NCBI RefSeq assembly: GCF_000376425.1
Contig: NZ_AQWL01000010.1
Location: 42,864-106,863, forward strand
Length of the DNA: 64,000 bases
Source of the DNA: Thiobacillus denitrificans DSM 12475
GTDB taxonomy: Bacteria; Pseudomonadota; Gammaproteobacteria; Burkholderiales; Thiobacillaceae
Direction: 5' to 3'
The notes below the pieces were generated by a model. That model did not search any database, had not been told where the DNA came from, and was given only the letters and a program-made list of their open reading frames with translations. The translations under genes and the position numbers were made by a program. Below are positions 52,442 through 61,898 of this stretch, piece by piece (within the stretch, counting starts at the first letter, position 1; each line of letters starts with the position of its first letter).

Positions 52442-55400
52442 TCATTTACTGTAGACCGACCGCATCATATTCGTGTTGGACTTATTCGGGTAAAGCAGGA
52501 AGCCACCGTTAGCGCCGCCGCCCCATGAGCTGGAAGCACCACCTTGAGTGCTCGGCAACCCTGGCGCATTTGCCGTTCCTGGAGAGACGAAGAAGTCGAG
52601 AACACCTTCGAAGATGCCGCGCAAAGTAATTCCCGAACCAAAAATACCGCTGTCACCCGCCTGTGCATTTCCACTCACACCTGCTGCTACTGTCCCTGCT
52701 GCAATTGCGGGCAATTTATTATCAGCCCGGTTACACCCCGGGCACATAGCTTCAATGTTCTTTCCGTAAGCGTCCCTAACCTCGGATCGGGTGACCGTCC
52801 CGCCCTTGTCGAGCGTGTTCAGAAACTCTCTCTGAGTTTCGCCCCATTTCTTCACATGATTGATGTCGTATTTTAAGACTTCCTTTCCGCAACTAGGACA
52901 GACAATCCCGCCGTTCTGTCCCCTTACTGCCGCCTGCTCAACAGCTTCCCTCTCTGAAACACGCCAGCCTCGTCTCGCGATAAGTTTCTCAACTCCTTCA
53001 ATACCCTTTGCCGTAAGTTTCTCAGCAAGCTTAACGATGGATACCGGATTCATCCCGTCCGGATCATTCGCATTGACCGGATTGTTGCCCACATAGGCAT
53101 AGAAGTTGATCCCTGCCTCGAACCCCAGCGGGTCTTCGCTGGCGAACCGCCCGATGACTGGGTCGTAATACCGCGCCCGGTAGTAGTAGAGCCCCGTCCC
53201 GTCGTCCTCCCGCCCCGTGTACTTCAACCGGTTCGGGCTCGTCCCCGTCGTGCTCTGCGTGCCGCCGAAGGCGCTGAAGGTCGTGCTCTGCAACGTCCCG
53301 CCGTTATGCCCGCTGACCGCCGTGGTGCTGGTCACATTGTCGTGATGGAACAGGAAGGGTTTCAGCTTGGCGTCGGTGTCGTACAGGTAGCCCGCCACCA
53401 GTTCGTCCGTACTGCTGCCCCGGAAGTATTTGGCGTACAGGTTCGTTCCCGAGTACACCGACTCCAGGTGCTCGCCTTCGAGGAAGTAGTCGAGGCTGCC
53501 CAAGCTTCCGCCCGATCTGCCGATGCGGTAGTCCATCGAGTCGTAGCTGTAGGTTTCCGCGCCCACGGTCTTCACCCGGCCCTTGGCGTCCCAAGTCAGG
53601 GTCTTCGCGCCTGTTCCCATCTGGCTGGTCAACCGGCCCTCGAAGTCATGGCTGAAGCTGGATTCAACCGTGCCCGCTGCCGATCCGATGCGGATGTCCA
53701 GCAGGCGATTGGTATCTGCCGTGTAGTTGTAGTAACGGGTGTTGCTGTTCGCCGTCAGGCTGCCCTTGGTGTACGTCTTGCGGTTGCCCGCCTTGTCGTA
53801 GGTGAACAGCTCATCGTTGGCCGTGCCGGGATAGTCGGCGGTCTTGAGGCGATACAGGGGATCGTAGGCGTAGGTGGTGGTGCCGCTGCCATCCACGCTG
53901 GTGAGGATGTTGCCGGTGCGGTCTCTCGTGTAACTGGTATCCGAGATCAGCGCATTGGCGGCGTCGTACTGGGTGAGCCGGGTCTGCCAGCCGTTGGCGT
54001 CGAACTGGCTGGTGGTTCTGGCGCCTGCGCTGGTGACTCTGGACAGCAATCGTCCCGCCGGGTCGTACTGGTAATCGACTTGCAGGTAGTCGGGGTTGCG
54101 CAGCATGACCAGGCGGTTGGCGGCGTTGTAGGTGTAGCTCGTGGTTGAGCCCTGGTAGGTGGTCTTGGTGAGGATGTTGCCTACCTTGTCGAAGGTGAAG
54201 GACAGGCTCTTGCCGCGACCGTCGGTCTTCTGGGTCAGGCGGTTGAGGCGGTCCCAGGCGAAGCCGTAGCCGACCGATCCGTTGGCGGCGGCATTGGGGT
54301 TGCCCGCAGCATCGTAGCCGAAGGTCTCGGCGCTGTTGTCCTTGAGGTAATCGGCGCGGGTCGGGCGGTTGGCTTTGTCGTAGGTGAGGCGGGTCACCTC
54401 GTTCAGGCGGTTGGTTTGCTCGTAGACGTTGCCGGCTTCGTCGGGCTGGTAGCCGATGGTCTTGGCGCTGTGGTCGGTCTCGCTCTTCAGCCGGCCGAGG
54501 TCGTCGTAGGCGAAGCTCCAAGTCTTGAGTTCGGCGTCCTTGACGCTGAGGCGGTTGCCCGCGAGGTCGTAGGTGAAGACGGTTTCGCCGTTGTCGGCAT
54601 CGACGATCTTCGTGACGCGGTTGAGTTCGTCGTATTGCCGGGTCTCGGAGCAGGCCGGGGTCTGGGTGTTCTTCGTCTGCAGCCCGGCCTGGGCATTGGC
54701 GTCGATGGTGCAGGTGAGGTTGCCGTTCTCGTCGTACTGGAATTCGCTGCGGAAGCCCATCGGATCGACGGCGGCGGTCTTGCGGCCGAGGGCGTCGATC
54801 TCGAATTTGACCGTTTCGTCGTTGGCGTTGGTCACCGCCACCACGTCGCCCCTGAGGCTGTATTTGGTTTCGGTGCGGTAGCCGGTGGCGTCGATGACCG
54901 CCGTGCGGCGGTTCATGGCGTCGTATTCGACCCGGGCGGTGTGGCCTTCGGCGTCGGTGACGGCGACGACGTTGCCGGTTTCGTCGTAGGTATAGGTGGT
55001 GACGTTGCCCTCGGCGTCGGTCTCGGTCTTGACCCGGTCGGCGGCGTCGAACGTGCGGGTGACGACATCGCGCACGTCGAAGGTGGCGTCGGGCTTCTTG
55101 TAGCGATGGGTGACCTTCCACAACTGGCCGTTGGCATCGAAGCTGTTGACGACTTCGTTGCCGAGACTGTCAGTGGCCTTGGTGACGCGGTCCAGCGCGT
55201 CGTAGTCGTAGCTGGTGGTGAGATCGATCAGCGTGGCGTCGGTGGGGCTGGTGCGGCGTTTCAGGGTTTCGGTTTTCTTGCGGCCGAGGCTGTCCCAGGT
55301 GTAGGTCTGGGTGATCGCGATGTTGGCGGGCTGGCCGACGGTCTGCTGCTGGGATACGTTGAGGCCGCCGCTGCCGGTTTCGTAGGTCAGCCGGGTTTCG

Positions 55401-57034
55401 CGGTAGCGGGTGGCGTCGAGATACTGGCGGCTGTAGTTCAGGGTGGCGTCGCTGTTCCAGCACTGGCTGGCCAGCAGCACGTTGGCCGAGCCTGCCAGCG
55501 CGCCGATGCGGGTTTCCTTGGGGCGGTTGGCGTAGTCGCAGCCGGAGGTCGCGGTGGCGTAAGTCGTGGTGGTGACCGTGCCGCGCTTGTCCTTGGCCGT
55601 GGCCACCTGGTCCAGCGGCCCATACGTCATGTCCACCGTGCGGTTCAGGGCGTCCTGTTCGCGGGTGACGTTGCCGTTGGCGTCGCTGGCGCCGGCGAAG
55701 GCCTTGTCGGCGCGGTAGCTGTAGCTGGTGGCATATCCCTGGGCGTCGTATTTCTTGCTTCTGATGGCGTCGCCCTGGTTCTCGAACAGCAGCACGCCGC
55801 CGTCGGGCTCCCTGAGCTGCGTCATGCGGCCGTTGTCGTCGTAGAAATACTCCCGGATTCCGCCGCGCGCGTCGGTGACGCGGGTGCTCTTGCGGTAGAG
55901 GTCGTAGTCGAGAATGTCGCCCTGACCGAGGCCGTTGGTCTGCTGGAAGGCGCGGCCGTTCTGGTAGTACTGGAAGACGGTCTTGACGGGCTGGCCATCG
56001 CGGGCAAGGGGCTGGACGACTTCGGTGAGCAGATGACGGGGGGCGTCGTAGGCGTAGGTCAGCACTTCGGCGAGCGGGTTGGTACGGGTGCTGAGGTTGC
56101 CGGAAGCATCGTAGGCGAAGCTCCATTTTCTGGCGGTCCAGTCGGACACGTCCTTGAGCCGGCCATTGGCGTCGTAGGTGAAGACAAGCCCGGTGCGGGT
56201 GGAGATGCCGAGGTTGTCGGTGATCGTCGAGAGGCGGCCGTTGGTATCGTAGGCGAGCGTCAGGCGGTCACCCCAGGCGTTGTCGATGTATTTGAGGCGG
56301 GCGACGAGGTTGGGCGTGGTCTTGAGGCTGCCGCTTGGCACTTCGAAGATGTACTTCACGCCGTTGCGGAAGACCAAAGTGTGCTGCCCCGCAGCCGGGC
56401 TGTCGAGCGTCAGGGTGTCGTAGACGCCCTTGGGCGCGGTGACGGCATAGCTGGTTTCGTCGACCAGGTAGGCCTGCTCGCCACCGCGCTCGTCGGTGTA
56501 GGTGACGGAGCTGGTTTTGCTGTTGGCGTTCTCGGGCTTCTGCGCCGAGGTGCAGTTGGGGCAGTCGCCGAAGTCGTTGGACTTGAGCTGCATCAGATAG
56601 GAATGGGTCCAGCCGTAGCCCAGGCCGCGGTCCACAGAGGTACTGCTCGGCGCGCTGTTGTAGGTGCGGGTGAAGACGAGGTTCAAGCCATTGCGGCCGC
56701 GAATGACGAAGTCGGTTTCGTCGTGGTAGTTGTTGCCGGAGACGGTGGAGATGGGATCGGCGGTGGACGGGGTGCGGATGGCGTCGTTGTTGACCGTGCC
56801 CACCAGTACGCGGTCGTTGAACTGGTCGTTGTTGAAGGTGGGCAGCACCGACACGCCGCCGGTGTTGATGGCCTTGGCGGGGTTGAGAACGGCGGCGCCG
56901 TCGACGTAGCCGCCGGCAAGGGCGGGCATTGCGCTCGTCAACGTGAAGCAGGCGAGCGTGAGGGCGGCAAGCGGGCGTCGGTGGCGTTCGAGGAAACCGG
57001 ATTGCATGGCGGACGAGGCAGGATGGCGGCGCAT
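52442..57034 (-). CDS. rhs: Sec-exported Rhs protein with C-terminal HNH-type nuclease and conserved tail
   Basis: 1530 residues. Signal peptide (HRRPLAALTLACFTLTSAMP, to about residue 40). A plug-like N-terminal region with NLVFTRTYNSAPSSTSVDRG is followed by many YD repeats (for example LTYDKANRPTRADYL, TYTYDETGNVVAVTDAEGH) that build the Rhs cocoon. The core ends with YYYRARYYDPVIGRFASEDP, then NDPDG at about residue 1327. The toxin follows: CPSCG (C1379, C1382), DINHVKKWGE (His1393), DAYGKNIEAMCPGCNRADNK (C1431, C1434), an HNH/treble-clef nuclease pattern. A Gly-rich tail of about 65 residues ends FLLYPNKSNTNMMRSVYSK. It begins 4 bases after the transglutaminase-fold gene. A SUFU immunity gene follows at once. 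Confidence 0.93.
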   Translation of the reverse strand: MRRHPASSAMQSGFLERHRRPLAALTLACFTLTSAMPALAGGYVDGAAVLNPAKAINTGGVSVLPTFNNDQFNDRVLVGTVNNDAIRTPSTADPISTVSGNNYHDETDFVIRGRNGLNLVFTRTYNSAPSSTSVDRGLGYGWTHSYLMQLKSNDFGDCPNCTSAQKPENANSKTSSVTYTDERGGEQAYLVDETSYAVTAPKGVYDTLTLDSPAAGQHTLVFRNGVKYIFEVPSGSLKTTPNLVARLKYIDNAWGDRLTLAYDTNGRLSTITDNLGISTRTGLVFTYDANGRLKDVSDWTARKWSFAYDASGNLSTRTNPLAEVLTYAYDAPRHLLTEVVQPLARDGQPVKTVFQYYQNGRAFQQTNGLGQGDILDYDLYRKSTRVTDARGGIREYFYDDNGRMTQLREPDGGVLLFENQGDAIRSKKYDAQGYATSYSYRADKAFAGASDANGNVTREQDALNRTVDMTYGPLDQVATAKDKRGTVTTTTYATATSGCDYANRPKETRIGALAGSANVLLASQCWNSDATLNYSRQYLDATRYRETRLTYETGSGGLNVSQQQTVGQPANIAITQTYTWDSLGRKKTETLKRRTSPTDATLIDLTTSYDYDALDRVTKATDSLGNEVVNSFDANGQLWKVTHRYKKPDATFDVRDVVTRTFDAADRVKTETDAEGNVTTYTYDETGNVVAVTDAEGHTARVEYDAMNRRTAVIDATGYRTETKYSLRGDVVAVTNANDETVKFEIDALGRKTAAVDPMGFRSEFQYDENGNLTCTIDANAQAGLQTKNTQTPACSETRQYDELNRVTKIVDADNGETVFTYDLAGNRLSVKDAELKTWSFAYDDLGRLKSETDHSAKTIGYQPDEAGNVYEQTNRLNEVTRLTYDKANRPTRADYLKDNSAETFGYDAAGNPNAAANGSVGYGFAWDRLNRLTQKTDGRGKSLSFTFDKVGNILTKTTYQGSTTSYTYNAANRLVMLRNPDYLQVDYQYDPAGRLLSRVTSAGARTTSQFDANGWQTRLTQYDAANALISDTSYTRDRTGNILTSVDGSGTTTYAYDPLYRLKTADYPGTANDELFTYDKAGNRKTYTKGSLTANSNTRYYNYTADTNRLLDIRIGSAAGTVESSFSHDFEGRLTSQMGTGAKTLTWDAKGRVKTVGAETYSYDSMDYRIGRSGGSLGSLDYFLEGEHLESVYSGTNLYAKYFRGSSTDELVAGYLYDTDAKLKPFLFHHDNVTSTTAVSGHNGGTLQSTTFSAFGGTQSTTGTSPNRLKYTGREDDGTGLYYYRARYYDPVIGRFASEDPLGFEAGINFYAYVGNNPVNANDPDGMNPVSIVKLAEKLTAKGIEGVEKLIARRGWRVSEREAVEQAAVRGQNGGIVCPSCGKEVLKYDINHVKKWGETQREFLNTLDKGGTVTRSEVRDAYGKNIEAMCPGCNRADNKLPAIAAGTVAAGVSGNAQAGDSGIFGSGITLRGIFEGVLDFFVSPGTANAPGLPSTQGGASSSWGGGANGGFLLYPNKSNTNMMRSVYSK

Positions 57035-57038
57035 GGTG

Positions 57039-59744
57039 TCAGTTTCCTTCTGCGGTTTGCGTGTCGGCGGCGATGTTGTCTGCGGCAGGCGCCGGGCTGT
57101 CCAGCCCGACGTAGCCGCCGCCCGCTACGAAGCTCTTGTTGGCGATGCTCATGCCCATGCTGGTGAGCTTGTCCCCCGCCGTTATGTAGCCCTTGCTTAT
57201 GTTGACCGAGAAGCGATAAGTCGAGCCTGTGGTCAGCTTGGAGGGGATCAGGTACTCGAACCAGGTCTGGGTGATGTCGCGCAGGTAGAGGGTGTTGCGG
57301 ATTCCGACGATGGTCGCAGTATCGTGCGCGTCGATCGCAGCGGGGATGGCGCGGTAGACCTGACTGGCGAGGGTGAAGCCCTGGTTGCGGTCGAAGTAGT
57401 CGAAGTAGGTCTGGCCGAGGATGCTGGGGATGATGTAGGTGCTCCAGTCGTCGCTGATGATGCCCAGAATGGTCGTCTTCGTGGCGTTGTTGAACGGTTC
57501 TCCGGAACAGGTAGACCCGGTGTAGAAACCGTTCGGCAGGCTGTTGATGTAAGCGATCTGGTCCGAGACGCACTTCGACCAGCCGTAGAGTTGGCCGGTA
57601 GGCGAGGAATAGTAATAGCTCGCATACAGGCGCCTCAGCGAACTCGTGGTCAAGTCGACCGTGGCAAGAAAGGTATCGAACAACGAACCATTGACCGTGT
57701 GTTTCCAAGTTGCGGGCGCGGTGGAGAAGATGGTGTAAGGGTAGGACGTGAAGCCCGACGGTGCAGTCGAGGCGAACCCGAACGAAGCGTAGAGGCTGGG
57801 CAAGGTGTCTTCGGTGGCATTTTTCTTGGGGTTGAGCAGCGTCGCGCCGTTGGCCAGCGCCATCTGGATGCCGCGCACCGTGGACACGGCATCGTAACCG
57901 GTGAGTTCCTGCCAGATTTCGTGTTCGAGCGAGGAACCGACGTGCCCCATGAATTCGAACTGACGGCTGGAGTAGATGACGCCTGCATCGTTTGCCCGAT
58001 AGGCGCCGCCGACCAGAATGCCTTTCATGTCGATGAGCAGACCGCCGGGCAGGATGGAGAAGGCGGTGCCGTCGATGTACTCGGCCTCGTAGACGGAACT
58101 GACCACGCCGAGAAAGCCGATCACCGGGGTACGGGTTTTCATGAGGCGGTCGCTGCGTTCGATCTGTTCGCGGAATTTGGCGTAATACTGAGTGGCGCCC
58201 ACGTATAGCAGGCCGCCGGTAAGGGCATCGAGCGCGGGCTTGTCCTCCAACAGTTTCTTGTCGGCCGCGTCCCAGCCGTTGCCGGTGGCGTCCACATAGG
58301 GCGTGCAGTTGACGCCGTCGGCCAGGCAGCCCGCTTCGCCGGGGTTGAAGACGATCTTGTACTGGCCGTTGGCGTCGAGCAGTTGGTCGGCGGCACGGTG
58401 CACCTGCGACCAGTTGGAGGATTCGCCTCCAGTGGCCACCAGGTAATAGCCGCCGACGATGCCGGAATAGCTTGCGGAGATGGTGCGGTCGGTTTCGCTG
58501 CTGGTTGCGCCTGGCGCGCCGTCCATACTCACGGTCAGGGTGAAGGGGTCGCCGACGCTCGGCGTATAACCAACGATGGTGCCGTTGCCCGACAAGGGGC
58601 GGGCGATCTCGGTGCCGCCCAGACGGGTGACCACATTGGGGATGTTACCCGGTGCCGGAAACTCGGTAGATAGGGTCAGCCGCTTGGTGTTGATTTCGGC
58701 CAGAAGCGCATTCCCCGCCCCCAGTGTGACGGTGAGCGTGCCGCCGCCATCCAGCGGCGCGACCATGTAGAAGCTGATCGAGAGGCGCTTCCCCCACTTC
58801 TTGGGTTCGGTAGCGGGCACGGCGGCGTCGTGGTCAGCCACCGTATCGTAGCGGCGGGTGGCGCCTACTACCTGATACGGCAGCGAGGCGGGCAGCAGTC
58901 CTTCGTTCAGTTCGACGATCTCGCCCGCGTCTTCCACGTCTTCCAGCGTCTTGCCGGGATGGTTGGTTCGCAGCCAGTCGCCGATCTGCGTTTCGAGAAT
59001 GGCGAGCGGGTTCTTGTCGCGCCGCGCGGTGTCGTTGTTCTTGATGGCGTTGTAATAGGCCGTGTAGTCGAAGGAGACGGCGTTGTAGGGGTCGAGGTTC
59101 AGCCCGTTGTAGGTTTTCTGCTTGAAGCTCGCGTCCAGCGCCACCCAGGTGCAGCGCGCGGCATTGGCTGTTTGCGAACAATCGACCGCCGGCGTGACGG
59201 TGTTGATGCCCCGGTACTGGTCGAAAGGCACGTAGGCCTCGGCCCAGGTGTGTTCGAAGTCCACGCTGCTACTGTCGGACGCCAGGGTGACGCCCTGGAT
59301 GCCCTGGTCTTTCAGCACCTGCACGGCCACGTCCAGGCTGCCGACGCCGAGCCAGTTGGTCAGCTGCGCGGCGGGAATGCGCACGGTGCCGACGGCGTAG
59401 CGCGCCGGAATGTTTTGCGAGCGCAGCATGGCGATGAGGGTGGTGGCGATGTCCACGTCGCTGCCGCGCTGGCCGAGGAAAGTGTTGACCGAGCCCGAGC
59501 GCGAACCGTGGTAGGCCGAGTATTCGACGGTGTTGTGCAGATATTCGTAGATGCCGACCGCGGTGCCGAGCGCCGTGGCCTTGTCGGCCAGGGCTTGTGC
59601 GTCAGCGCCGGAGTAGACGATTTCCGGGGTTTCGCCGAGGGTAGCGGCCAGGGCGGGCGCGGCCAGGCAAACCGCCAGCGCACAAGCGGCAAGCCGGACC
59701 GCGCGAATGAAAGGCATGGATATCATGGATGGGCTCCTGCTCAT
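57039..59744 (-). CDS. Rhs-associated exported protein with a transglutaminase fold lacking the catalytic Cys
   Basis: 901 residues. Signal peptide ends near PALAAT (residue 34). Residues about 60-210 form a transglutaminase-like domain: FLGQRGSDVDIATTLIAMLR, IPARYAVGTVRIP, FEHTWAEAYVPF (His165) and WVALDASFK (Asp204). The position of the catalytic cysteine is Asp96 in GSDVD, so the classical reaction is not expected. The large remainder is beta-rich with stretches such as YLVATGGESSNWSQVHRA and LEHEIWQELTGYDAVSTVRG, typical of proteins encoded beside Rhs genes. It overlaps the 247-residue gene upstream by four bases. It may act as an Rhs chaperone or surface partner. Confidence 0.85.
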   Translation of the reverse strand: MSRSPSMISMPFIRAVRLAACALAVCLAAPALAATLGETPEIVYSGADAQALADKATALGTAVGIYEYLHNTVEYSAYHGSRSGSVNTFLGQRGSDVDIATTLIAMLRSQNIPARYAVGTVRIPAAQLTNWLGVGSLDVAVQVLKDQGIQGVTLASDSSSVDFEHTWAEAYVPFDQYRGINTVTPAVDCSQTANAARCTWVALDASFKQKTYNGLNLDPYNAVSFDYTAYYNAIKNNDTARRDKNPLAILETQIGDWLRTNHPGKTLEDVEDAGEIVELNEGLLPASLPYQVVGATRRYDTVADHDAAVPATEPKKWGKRLSISFYMVAPLDGGGTLTVTLGAGNALLAEINTKRLTLSTEFPAPGNIPNVVTRLGGTEIARPLSGNGTIVGYTPSVGDPFTLTVSMDGAPGATSSETDRTISASYSGIVGGYYLVATGGESSNWSQVHRAADQLLDANGQYKIVFNPGEAGCLADGVNCTPYVDATGNGWDAADKKLLEDKPALDALTGGLLYVGATQYYAKFREQIERSDRLMKTRTPVIGFLGVVSSVYEAEYIDGTAFSILPGGLLIDMKGILVGGAYRANDAGVIYSSRQFEFMGHVGSSLEHEIWQELTGYDAVSTVRGIQMALANGATLLNPKKNATEDTLPSLYASFGFASTAPSGFTSYPYTIFSTAPATWKHTVNGSLFDTFLATVDLTTSSLRRLYASYYYSSPTGQLYGWSKCVSDQIAYINSLPNGFYTGSTCSGEPFNNATKTTILGIISDDWSTYIIPSILGQTYFDYFDRNQGFTLASQVYRAIPAAIDAHDTATIVGIRNTLYLRDITQTWFEYLIPSKLTTGSTYRFSVNISKGYITAGDKLTSMGMSIANKSFVAGGGYVGLDSPAPAADNIAADTQTAEGN

Positions 59745-60484
59745 TTTGCTTTGGGCTTGCGCGGCTTGGCCTTGACCGGCGCTACCTGCGGCTTCGCTTC
59801 AGAAGCCCCCACTGCGCGGATCGGGGTTGCGCTGGTGGACGGCATGGCTTGCAGGGTGGGCGTGGCAACAGGCGGCGCATCGCGCAAGCGGTTGGTAGAG
59901 GGCGAAAGCTGCTGTTGCAGATCCAGCAGTTTCGCCAGACGCTCGGGCTCGCCGTCGGCGAGCGCCGCATCGAGCTTTTGCGCCAGGCGGTCGAAGAGTT
60001 GCGCGCGCTGCCCGGCCACGGGCAGTCCTGCCGAAGCCGTTCCGGAATCGACGCCCGCAAGCGCACGGGAAGCCAATACGCCGCCGTGCTGGCGTAATTG
60101 CGCTGCAAGCGCGCGGGCATCGGCACGGGCGGTGTTGCGTTGTTCGGCGGCCAGCGCGTGCGCTTGGGGGCGAGTGGGCGCTTCGCCGCCCTGAACGGTG
60201 ATCGAGGCCCGATCGTCCGCATTGAGTTCGGCGGCGACGAGCGTATTCACGGCGGTGCGCAGACTGCCGAGCTGCTCGGCGTCGGCAGGATCGTCCACCG
60301 CGCTTTTCTTAGCGGCGAGCACGTTGCGGCCGATGGCGCGGATGGCGCTCAATTGCGCAGGAGCAAGCTCGCGAACGGAGGTTTTGGGTGCAGGCTCGGC
60401 ATTGGCATCAGGCGGTGCGGCATGCACGGGAAGCGAAATGACCAGCACTGCGGCAGCAAGCAATTGGGTACGATTTGGCGGCAT
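59741..60484 (-). CDS. Exported helical protein of unknown function
   Basis: 247 residues. Signal LLAAAVLVISLPVHAAPPDA. The mature part is Ala/Leu/Arg-rich and strongly helical (RELAPAQLSAIRAIGRNVLA, QLFDRLAQKLDAALADGEPE). A Pro/Lys-rich tail follows (VKAKPRKPKAK). No family recognised. It overlaps the transglutaminase-fold gene (ATGA) and follows the LRR gene by 9 bases, so it is part of the same operon. A periplasmic adaptor is a possible role, by position only. Confidence 0.75.
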   Translation of the reverse strand: MPPNRTQLLAAAVLVISLPVHAAPPDANAEPAPKTSVRELAPAQLSAIRAIGRNVLAAKKSAVDDPADAEQLGSLRTAVNTLVAAELNADDRASITVQGGEAPTRPQAHALAAEQRNTARADARALAAQLRQHGGVLASRALAGVDSGTASAGLPVAGQRAQLFDRLAQKLDAALADGEPERLAKLLDLQQQLSPSTNRLRDAPPVATPTLQAMPSTSATPIRAVGASEAKPQVAPVKAKPRKPKAK

Positions 60485-60493
60485 GGCGGTTCC

Positions 60494-61753
60494 TTAAACC
60501 TGTTCGTTCGTCGGGCGGCGGTTGGCACGGTTGACAGCACCCATCAGCGCCGCGCCCAGCGCGCCCAGCGCCCACAGCGGGATCGGCACGTCGCCGTCGC
60601 TCGGACTCGATACCGGGTTGCCGGCCAGGTTGGTGCTGGTGAGATTGGTCAGGCCTGCGATCGGCGAAGTGTCCGAGATGTTGTTGTTCGACGCGTTGAG
60701 CGTGGTGAGGCTGGTTGCGTATTGCAGACCTTCGAGGCTGCTCACGTCGCTGTTCGAGATGTCGAGGGTGGTCAGTTGCGACAGCTCGCCCCGGTTGAGC
60801 TGGTCCATCGCGCCGCGCCCCAGCGCCGCGTTGATGGCATCCCTTAGCGCTGCGTCCGGCACGTTCACCCGCTCTCGGCTGGTCGCGGCGTCCGCGCCTT
60901 CTCCGGCGGCGAAGGCCTGCGCGATCAGCCCCGCTGCGAACACGCCGGCGTCGAAACCGCCGTCGGCCGCGCGCTGGAGCGTGACCAGCGAATCGAGCAG
61001 CGTCACCGCGTCCGCCGAAGCCGGGTCTATGCGCAGATAGGCGAGCGCGGCCGCAGCGCGCACATGCGGCGCGGAGGACGTGGTGACCAGGGTCTTGAGG
61101 GTGGCGACGGCATCGGCCAGCGGGATAGCCAGGGTTGAGTCGGTCGCTTTGTACGGCGCGAGCGCCATGACCACGCGGGCGGTCGTGTAGGCATCGGTGG
61201 TGCTGCCCGCTGCCGTGGGCCAGCCTTTATCGCCCGTGGCGGTGAGCTGTGCCGCTTTCAGGTACGCAACGGCTTGCGCGCTGTCGAAGCTGGCGCCCGC
61301 CGTGCGCAGGGCATCCAGTGCCAGGGCAGTATCTAGGGGCGAAGCCTGGTAACGCTCGGCAAGCCCCCAGCCAGCTTGGCCTGTGGCCGGGATGGTCGTT
61401 GCGGCGAGGAGGCCGTCGATGTCGGGCTGGGCACTGGACTGGGTGGCACGCAGCACCAGCAGGCGGCGCGCCTGCGCATCCAGATTCTGCGGGTCGTGGT
61501 TTTCGAGCCAGGTTTGGCCGGCATAGTACGGGGCGCGGCGGCGATTGACCTGATGCAGTGCCAGCACGGCTTCGGCGGTCTGCAGGAAAGTGCGTGCTTC
61601 GGAAACGTCGTGCCAACTGCCGTCGCTTGCATCCTGTTGAGTTTCCAGCCATTCAGCCGCGCGCTGCGCCGGGGTCGCATACACGCCCGCCTGCGCCGCG
61701 GAAGCGGCGATCAGGGCGAGTAAAAATGAATAGGCAATGCGATGGCACTTCAC
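60494..61753 (-). CDS. LRR surface protein with exosortase-type C-terminal sorting signal
   Basis: 419 residues from a GTG with GGGAGAAGG upstream. Signal peptide to about ASAAQAG (residue 22). Residues about 25-300 form alpha/alpha repeats like squalene-cyclase/prenyltransferase domains (AAEWLETQQDASDGSW, QAGWGLAERYQASPLDTALA, LKAAQLTATGDKGWPTAAGS). Residues about 300-388 are internalin-like leucine-rich repeats (LTTLDISNSDVSSLEGLQ, TSLTTLNASNNNISDTSPIA). The last 34 residues are a tripartite sorting signal: VPIPLW, a hydrophobic helix ALGALGAALMGAV and a basic end NRANRR. It is the obvious substrate of the neighbouring exosortase. LRR domains usually bind proteins, possibly the Rhs partner. 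Confidence 0.85.
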   Translation of the reverse strand: MKCHRIAYSFLLALIAASAAQAGVYATPAQRAAEWLETQQDASDGSWHDVSEARTFLQTAEAVLALHQVNRRRAPYYAGQTWLENHDPQNLDAQARRLLVLRATQSSAQPDIDGLLAATTIPATGQAGWGLAERYQASPLDTALALDALRTAGASFDSAQAVAYLKAAQLTATGDKGWPTAAGSTTDAYTTARVVMALAPYKATDSTLAIPLADAVATLKTLVTTSSAPHVRAAAALAYLRIDPASADAVTLLDSLVTLQRAADGGFDAGVFAAGLIAQAFAAGEGADAATSRERVNVPDAALRDAINAALGRGAMDQLNRGELSQLTTLDISNSDVSSLEGLQYATSLTTLNASNNNISDTSPIAGLTNLTSTNLAGNPVSSPSDGDVPIPLWALGALGAALMGAVNRANRRPTNEQV

Positions 61754-61898
61754 GAGCCTTCTCCCAAGGGCTGGACAGCGGGGAGGCTACGCACAGATTG
61801 TGACGGTTGGTCACGCCCGGATTCGGCCAGTGCCTGAGCCAAACGGCTCTTAAACTAAAGTTGTATAGACAGCGCGGCGAATTTATGAGCAAACCCAT

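Noticed and set aside
49766-52480. NTNMMQSVYSK copies as att sites or CRISPR-like repeats
   Set aside because: They are coding-frame tails of Rhs tips with different spacing and diverged flanks, not uniform repeats with spacers.
54416-57166. A 916-codon open frame opposite the Rhs gene
   Set aside because: Antisense shadow of GC-rich YD repeats; the product is a repetitive VG/VA-rich sequence with no domain, and Rhs is unmistakable on the other strand.
57650-57988. Alternative frames inside the transglutaminase-fold gene
   Set aside because: Compositionally biased (Ser/Arg/Pro) products that overlap the real gene completely.
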